From Desulfobacterales bacterium (GTDB taxonomy: Bacteria > Desulfobacterota > Desulfobacteria > Desulfobacterales > C00003060), in contig DAOVOU010000073.1 in NCBI GenBank assembly GCA_030629475.1, positions 1-8,119 of the forward strand: a stretch of DNA of 8,119 nt, in the 5' to 3' direction. Below are positions 6,367 to 8,119 of this stretch, in pieces. Within the stretch, counting starts at the first letter, position 1. Each line of letters begins with the position of its first letter. Both the position numbers and the translations under genes were made by a program. Under the pieces are notes generated by a model that worked only from the letters and a program-made list of their open reading frames with translations, had not been told where the DNA came from and made no database searches.

Positions 6367-6435
6367 CTCGCCTCCGCGAAACTTAATGGCAAGTGATTTT
6401 GTTTCAATACTTAATTGCCCACTTCTTTTTGTGAC

Positions 6436-6451
6436 GCAAATAGAACGCCAA
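6436..6451 (-). promoter_or_regulatory. Sigma-54 (-24/-12) promoter for the NifX/ORP-like operon
   Basis: The minus strand reads TTGGCGTTCTATTTGC. It has the invariant GG (6449-6448) and GC (6437-6436) at the exact 12-nt offset, plus the flanking YTGGC and TTTGC of the RpoN consensus. Transcription would start near 6424, about 116 bp before the NifX/ORP-like ATG. Sigma-54 control of orp operons is known in Desulfovibrio; no activator gene is in this window. Confidence 0.6.
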
Positions 6452-6555
6452 CATGACGTGGAAAGTAAACCCTAACAAATACAACAAGTTATACAAAAAA
6501 GGAAAAAATCTCTATTTCGATTAAGGGGCAGAATGAAGTCGGCAAGTGGTGGAGA

Positions 6556-6570
6556 TGGTACAAGATGTGC
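6556..6570 (+). promoter_or_regulatory. Candidate sigma-54 promoter facing mrp
   Basis: The plus strand reads TGGTACAAGATGTGC. GG (6557-6558) and GC (6569-6570) are correctly spaced, with TGGYAC at -24 and GTGC instead of TTGC at -12. Predicted transcription would start near 6582, leaving a long leader of about 240 nt before mrp. The match is weaker than the leftward element, and a sigma-70-type promoter nearer the gene is an alternative. Confidence 0.38.
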
Positions 6571-6819
6571 CCTTATAAAGGAATTATTATAACCTAATAA
6601 CCCATCTCAAATTCGGTTTTTCAGCTTCTGGAGGTTGTATTTTTTAAGCAAATTTTTTAATATAATTAATATACCACATAATGCCAAACATGTAAACCTT
6701 TTTTATGTCTCTGATAGCGTTCAAGATATAATGGTTTTCGGGCCGATTTCATCCAGGTGTTTAGGATGAGACTTTTACGAAGTCATCAAACTTGATTGAA
6801 GCTCTAAAAAGGAGAAATA

Positions 6820-7872
6820 ATGGTTACGAAACAGAAAATCAAAGAAGCCCTTAAAAGAGTAAAGGACCCCGAACTGAACAAGAGCATCATAGATCTTCAA
6901 ATGGTTAAAGATATTCATATTGCCGACGGCCAGGTGAGGCTGACAGTGGCTCTTACTACTCTGCGCTGCCCTATGAAACAAAAAATCGTTGCGGATGTAA
7001 AACAGGCTATTGAAGAGATCCCCGGCGTTTCTGGTGCCGAAGTAGAGTTGACCGCAATGAGTAGAGAAGAGTTAAATCGTCTTTTCCCAAAACACCCGTT
7101 GATGGGGATCAAGAAGGTAAAACGTTTTATCGCGGTGGCCAGTGGTAAAGGCGGAGTGGGAAAAACCACGGTTGCCATTAACGTTGCCCTGGCTCTGAGC
7201 AGAGAAGGTCTTAAGGTGGGGCTTCTGGATGCTGACGTATATGGTCCAAGTATTCCGGTCATGATGGGCATTTCTCAAAGGCCAGAGAGTGAACATGGGA
7301 TGGTCGTACCTTTAGAAAAATTCGACTTAAAGATCATGTCTTTCGGATTTTTTCTGGACGAGAATAATCCTTTGATCTGGCGTGGCCATTTGGTGGGCCG
7401 AGCTATAAAACAATTTCTGGATGATGTGATGTGGGGGGATCTGGATTATCTTGTAGTGGACTTGCCTCCCGGCACGGGAGACCCCTCTATCACCATTGCA
7501 CAATGCATTCCCAGCGCTTTATTGATTGTAGTGACTACTCCTCAAGAAGTAGCTCTGGCGGATGTAAAAAAGGCAATCAATATGTTTAAAAACATGAAGA
7601 TTGCAATTTTGGGCATTGTGGAGAATATGTCCTATTTCCAATGCGCCCATTCAGAAGAAAAGATTGCAATCTTCGGGCAAGGTGGGGGAGAAAAGTTGGC
7701 CCGGCAAATGGACATTCCGCTTTTGGGGGCTATCCCTATTGATATGGAACTTCGAAGGGGAGGCGATAAGGGGAAACCTCTTATGATCGACGTCCCTGAT
7801 TCTGAGACGGGCAAGGTATTCAAAGAAATCGCCAGACGGGTGTCTTCCATGAAACATGGGGTCCACCCTTGA
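6820..7872 (+). CDS. mrp: Mrp/NBP35-family ATP-binding iron-sulfur carrier with degenerate CxxC
   Basis: A 350-aa two-domain protein. Residues 1-80 are a MIP18/DUF59 domain (VKDPELNKSIIDLQMV, 14-29, and LRCPMK, 49-54). Residues 101-345 are the Mrp/ApbC ATPase: deviant Walker A ASGKGGVGKTT (107-117), LLDADVYGPSIP (135-146), IWRGHLV (187-192 region), VVDLPPGTGD (212-221), TTPQEVALADVKKA (239-252) and GIVENMSYF (265-273). Family members transfer Fe-S clusters through a CxxC after ENMSYF; here it reads C275-A-H-S278, so the second cysteine is lost. SD AAGGAG (6809-6814) lies 5 nt before the ATG. The gene diverges from the NifX/ORP-like gene, as in orp loci. The last residues (KHGVHP) and the stop fall in sequence resembling the downstream repeats, so the C-terminus may have been altered by the element. 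Confidence 0.93.
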   Translation: MVTKQKIKEALKRVKDPELNKSIIDLQMVKDIHIADGQVRLTVALTTLRCPMKQKIVADVKQAIEEIPGVSGAEVELTAMSREELNRLFPKHPLMGIKKVKRFIAVASGKGGVGKTTVAINVALALSREGLKVGLLDADVYGPSIPVMMGISQRPESEHGMVVPLEKFDLKIMSFGFFLDENNPLIWRGHLVGRAIKQFLDDVMWGDLDYLVVDLPPGTGDPSITIAQCIPSALLIVVTTPQEVALADVKKAINMFKNMKIAILGIVENMSYFQCAHSEEKIAIFGQGGGEKLARQMDIPLLGAIPIDMELRRGGDKGKPLMIDVPDSETGKVFKEIARRVSSMKHGVHP

Positions 7873-7922
7873 CTTGGGACAAATTGGCCGTCATTGGTAA
7901 GAGACAAATGGGGTCAAGTCGA

Positions 7923-8016
7923 GACAAATGGGGTCAAGTCTATGGTTGACCCTTGCTCAAAATTAATAAGACAAATGGGGTCAAGTCTATGGTTGACCCT
8001 TGCTCAAAATTAATAA
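7923..8016. repeat. Perfect 47-bp tandem duplication
   Basis: Unit 7923-7969 is repeated without mismatch at 7970-8016. Each unit holds the GACAAATGGGGTCAAGTC motif, its partner arm TTGACCC and an AT-rich tail ending AATTAATAA. Perfect identity points to recent duplication or an active mechanism. Confidence 0.9.
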
Positions 8017-8038
8017 GGGTCAAAGGCAGACTTGACCC
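7931..8038. repeat. Three REP-like hairpins with GGGTCAA/TTGACCC arms and 8-nt loops
   Basis: Stems pair 7931-7937 with 7946-7952, 7978-7984 with 7993-7999, and 8017-8023 with 8032-8038. All use the same 7-bp arms and an 8-nt loop. The third uses the inverted repeat copy as its right arm. Such imperfect palindromes are the hallmark of REP/BIME elements bound by RAYT transposases, or of transcription-terminating or mRNA-stabilising stems. There is no U-tract directly after any stem. Confidence 0.7.
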
Positions 8039-8119
8039 CATTTGTCTCACGCGTCTTGTTATCAACAATTCATTAAACGATACGCCATAATGTTTACACA
8101 CCGCTGAAATTATTGTATC
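7940..8119 (-). pseudogene. C-terminal tail of a probable REP-associated (Y1) transposase, reading into the repeats
   Basis: On the minus strand one frame enters at the right edge and is open to the TAG at 7942-7940 (59 residues). Its first 24 residues, DTIISAVCKHYGVSFNELL and ITRRV, resemble the DnaA-C-like helix-turn-helix at the C-terminus of REP-associated Y1 transposases (compare xxVxxYYxxxxxxLLxxRR of DnaA). The frame then passes straight into the inverted repeat (8048 and lower), and the remaining 35 residues are encoded entirely by repeats, so the native C-terminus has been cut off and replaced. The rest of the gene lies outside the window. Alternative: another HTH protein of the DnaA-C type, or a chance frame. 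Confidence 0.42.

Larger units (their letters stand above)
6309..6819. other. Divergent intergenic control region (511 bp)
   Basis: There is no convincing gene here. The part next to the NifX/ORP-like gene (to about 6380) is GC-rich and carries a 7-bp inverted repeat; 6460-6540 and 6590-6740 are strongly AT-rich. Two opposed sigma-54-like -24/-12 elements (minus 6436-6451, plus 6556-6570) bracket about 100 bp where an activator could bind. Housekeeping-type candidates for mrp also occur: TATAAT at 6661-6666, or the overlapping TAATAT at 6658 with TTGTAT at 6635 (17-bp spacer), and TATAAT at 6727-6732 with a poor -35. A small hairpin, TCATCC/GGATGA with a 9-nt loop (6749-6769), lies in the mrp leader. 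No riboswitch fold was recognised. Confidence 0.6.
7901..8048. repeat. Direct and inverted 18-20 bp repeat cluster
   Basis: GAGACAAATGGGGTCAAGTC occurs at 7901-7920 and again immediately at 7921-7940. Its last 18 bases recur at 7970-7987, and the full 20-bp motif is present inverted at 8029-8048. The outer copies could pair as terminal inverted repeats of about 150 bp. A degenerate copy may lie at 7855-7885 over the end of mrp. The motif resembles REP-like sequences that flank Y1/IS200-like (RAYT) transposase genes in environmental Deltaproteobacteria-type genomes; that resemblance is from memory and unverified. Confidence 0.85.

Noticed and set aside
6386..6402. Second rightward sigma-54 element at TGGCAAGTGATTTTGT
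   Set aside because: The -24 half is good, but the -12 half is one base too far away and lacks the GC pair.
6309..6819. Riboswitch (for example molybdenum-cofactor type) or small RNA gene
   Set aside because: Only short isolated stems of 6-7 bp were found; no multi-stem conserved core could be recognised by eye.
7901..8048. CRISPR array
   Set aside because: The repeats are adjacent or part of a perfect 47-bp tandem unit with no variable spacers, one copy is inverted, and no cas genes are present.
1..8119. tRNA or rRNA genes
   Set aside because: No cloverleaf with a TTCGA-type T loop and paired acceptor stem, and no recognisable rRNA segments, were seen on either strand.

Overview
The window reads as accessory/anaerobic chromosome from a bacterium close to the sulfate-reducing Desulfobacterota (old Deltaproteobacteria). 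The grounds are the gene families and control signals: a NifX/orange-protein (ORP)-like metallocluster protein divergent from an Mrp/NBP35 ATPase, sigma-54-type promoters, a CooC-like ATPase, an AmmeMemoRadiSam radical SAM enzyme and small zinc-ribbon proteins. The taxonomic placement is inference; no rRNA or other marker gene is present.

Layout. From about 6308 down to 66 everything runs on the minus strand in one closely spaced series: NifX/ORP-like protein (5754-6308), MBL-fold hydrolase (5080-5730), a headless C-terminal remnant of a 10-TM heavy-metal exporter (4689-5063), CooC-like P-loop ATPase (3827-4678), a PAS/zinc-ribbon gene broken by a one-base frameshift (3271-3817), a 73-aa Gly-rich zinc-ribbon protein (3033-3254), radical SAM enzyme AmrS (1982-2995), a HisC-like aminotransferase (916-1917), a small uncharacterised ORF (627-857) and a stand-alone THUMP-domain protein (66-614). 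Several Shine-Dalgarno sequences overlap the preceding stop codon, which suggests translational coupling. Another minus-strand frame may run off the left edge. Base composition changes from GC-richer (about 1-3250) to AT-richer (about 3300-8119), so the left genes may not belong to the same functional unit.

The 511-bp region 6309-6819 is the control hub. It contains a good sigma-54 -24/-12 element facing left toward the NifX/ORP-like gene, a second, weaker one facing right toward mrp, and a 7-bp inverted repeat in the leftward leader. To its right, on the plus strand, is mrp (6820-7872), a two-domain MIP18 plus ParA/MinD-type ATPase whose C-terminal CxxC cluster-binding motif is degenerate (Cys-Ala-His-Ser).

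The right end (about 7870-8119) is a repeat structure: three direct and one inverted copies of an 18-20 bp motif, a perfect 47-bp tandem duplication, and three hairpins with identical 7-bp arms and 8-nt loops. It abuts the C-terminal tail of a minus-strand frame resembling the DnaA-C-like helix-turn-helix of REP-associated (Y1/IS200-like) transposases. It looks like the end of a REP/RAYT-type element sitting against the 3' end of mrp.

Interpretation. The core (ORP-like, Mrp, CooC-like ATPase, MBL hydrolase, zinc ribbons) looks like a metallocluster assembly or metal-handling locus related to the divergent, sigma-54-controlled orp operons of Desulfovibrio, but with different partners and visible decay (frameshift, truncated exporter, lost Mrp cysteine).
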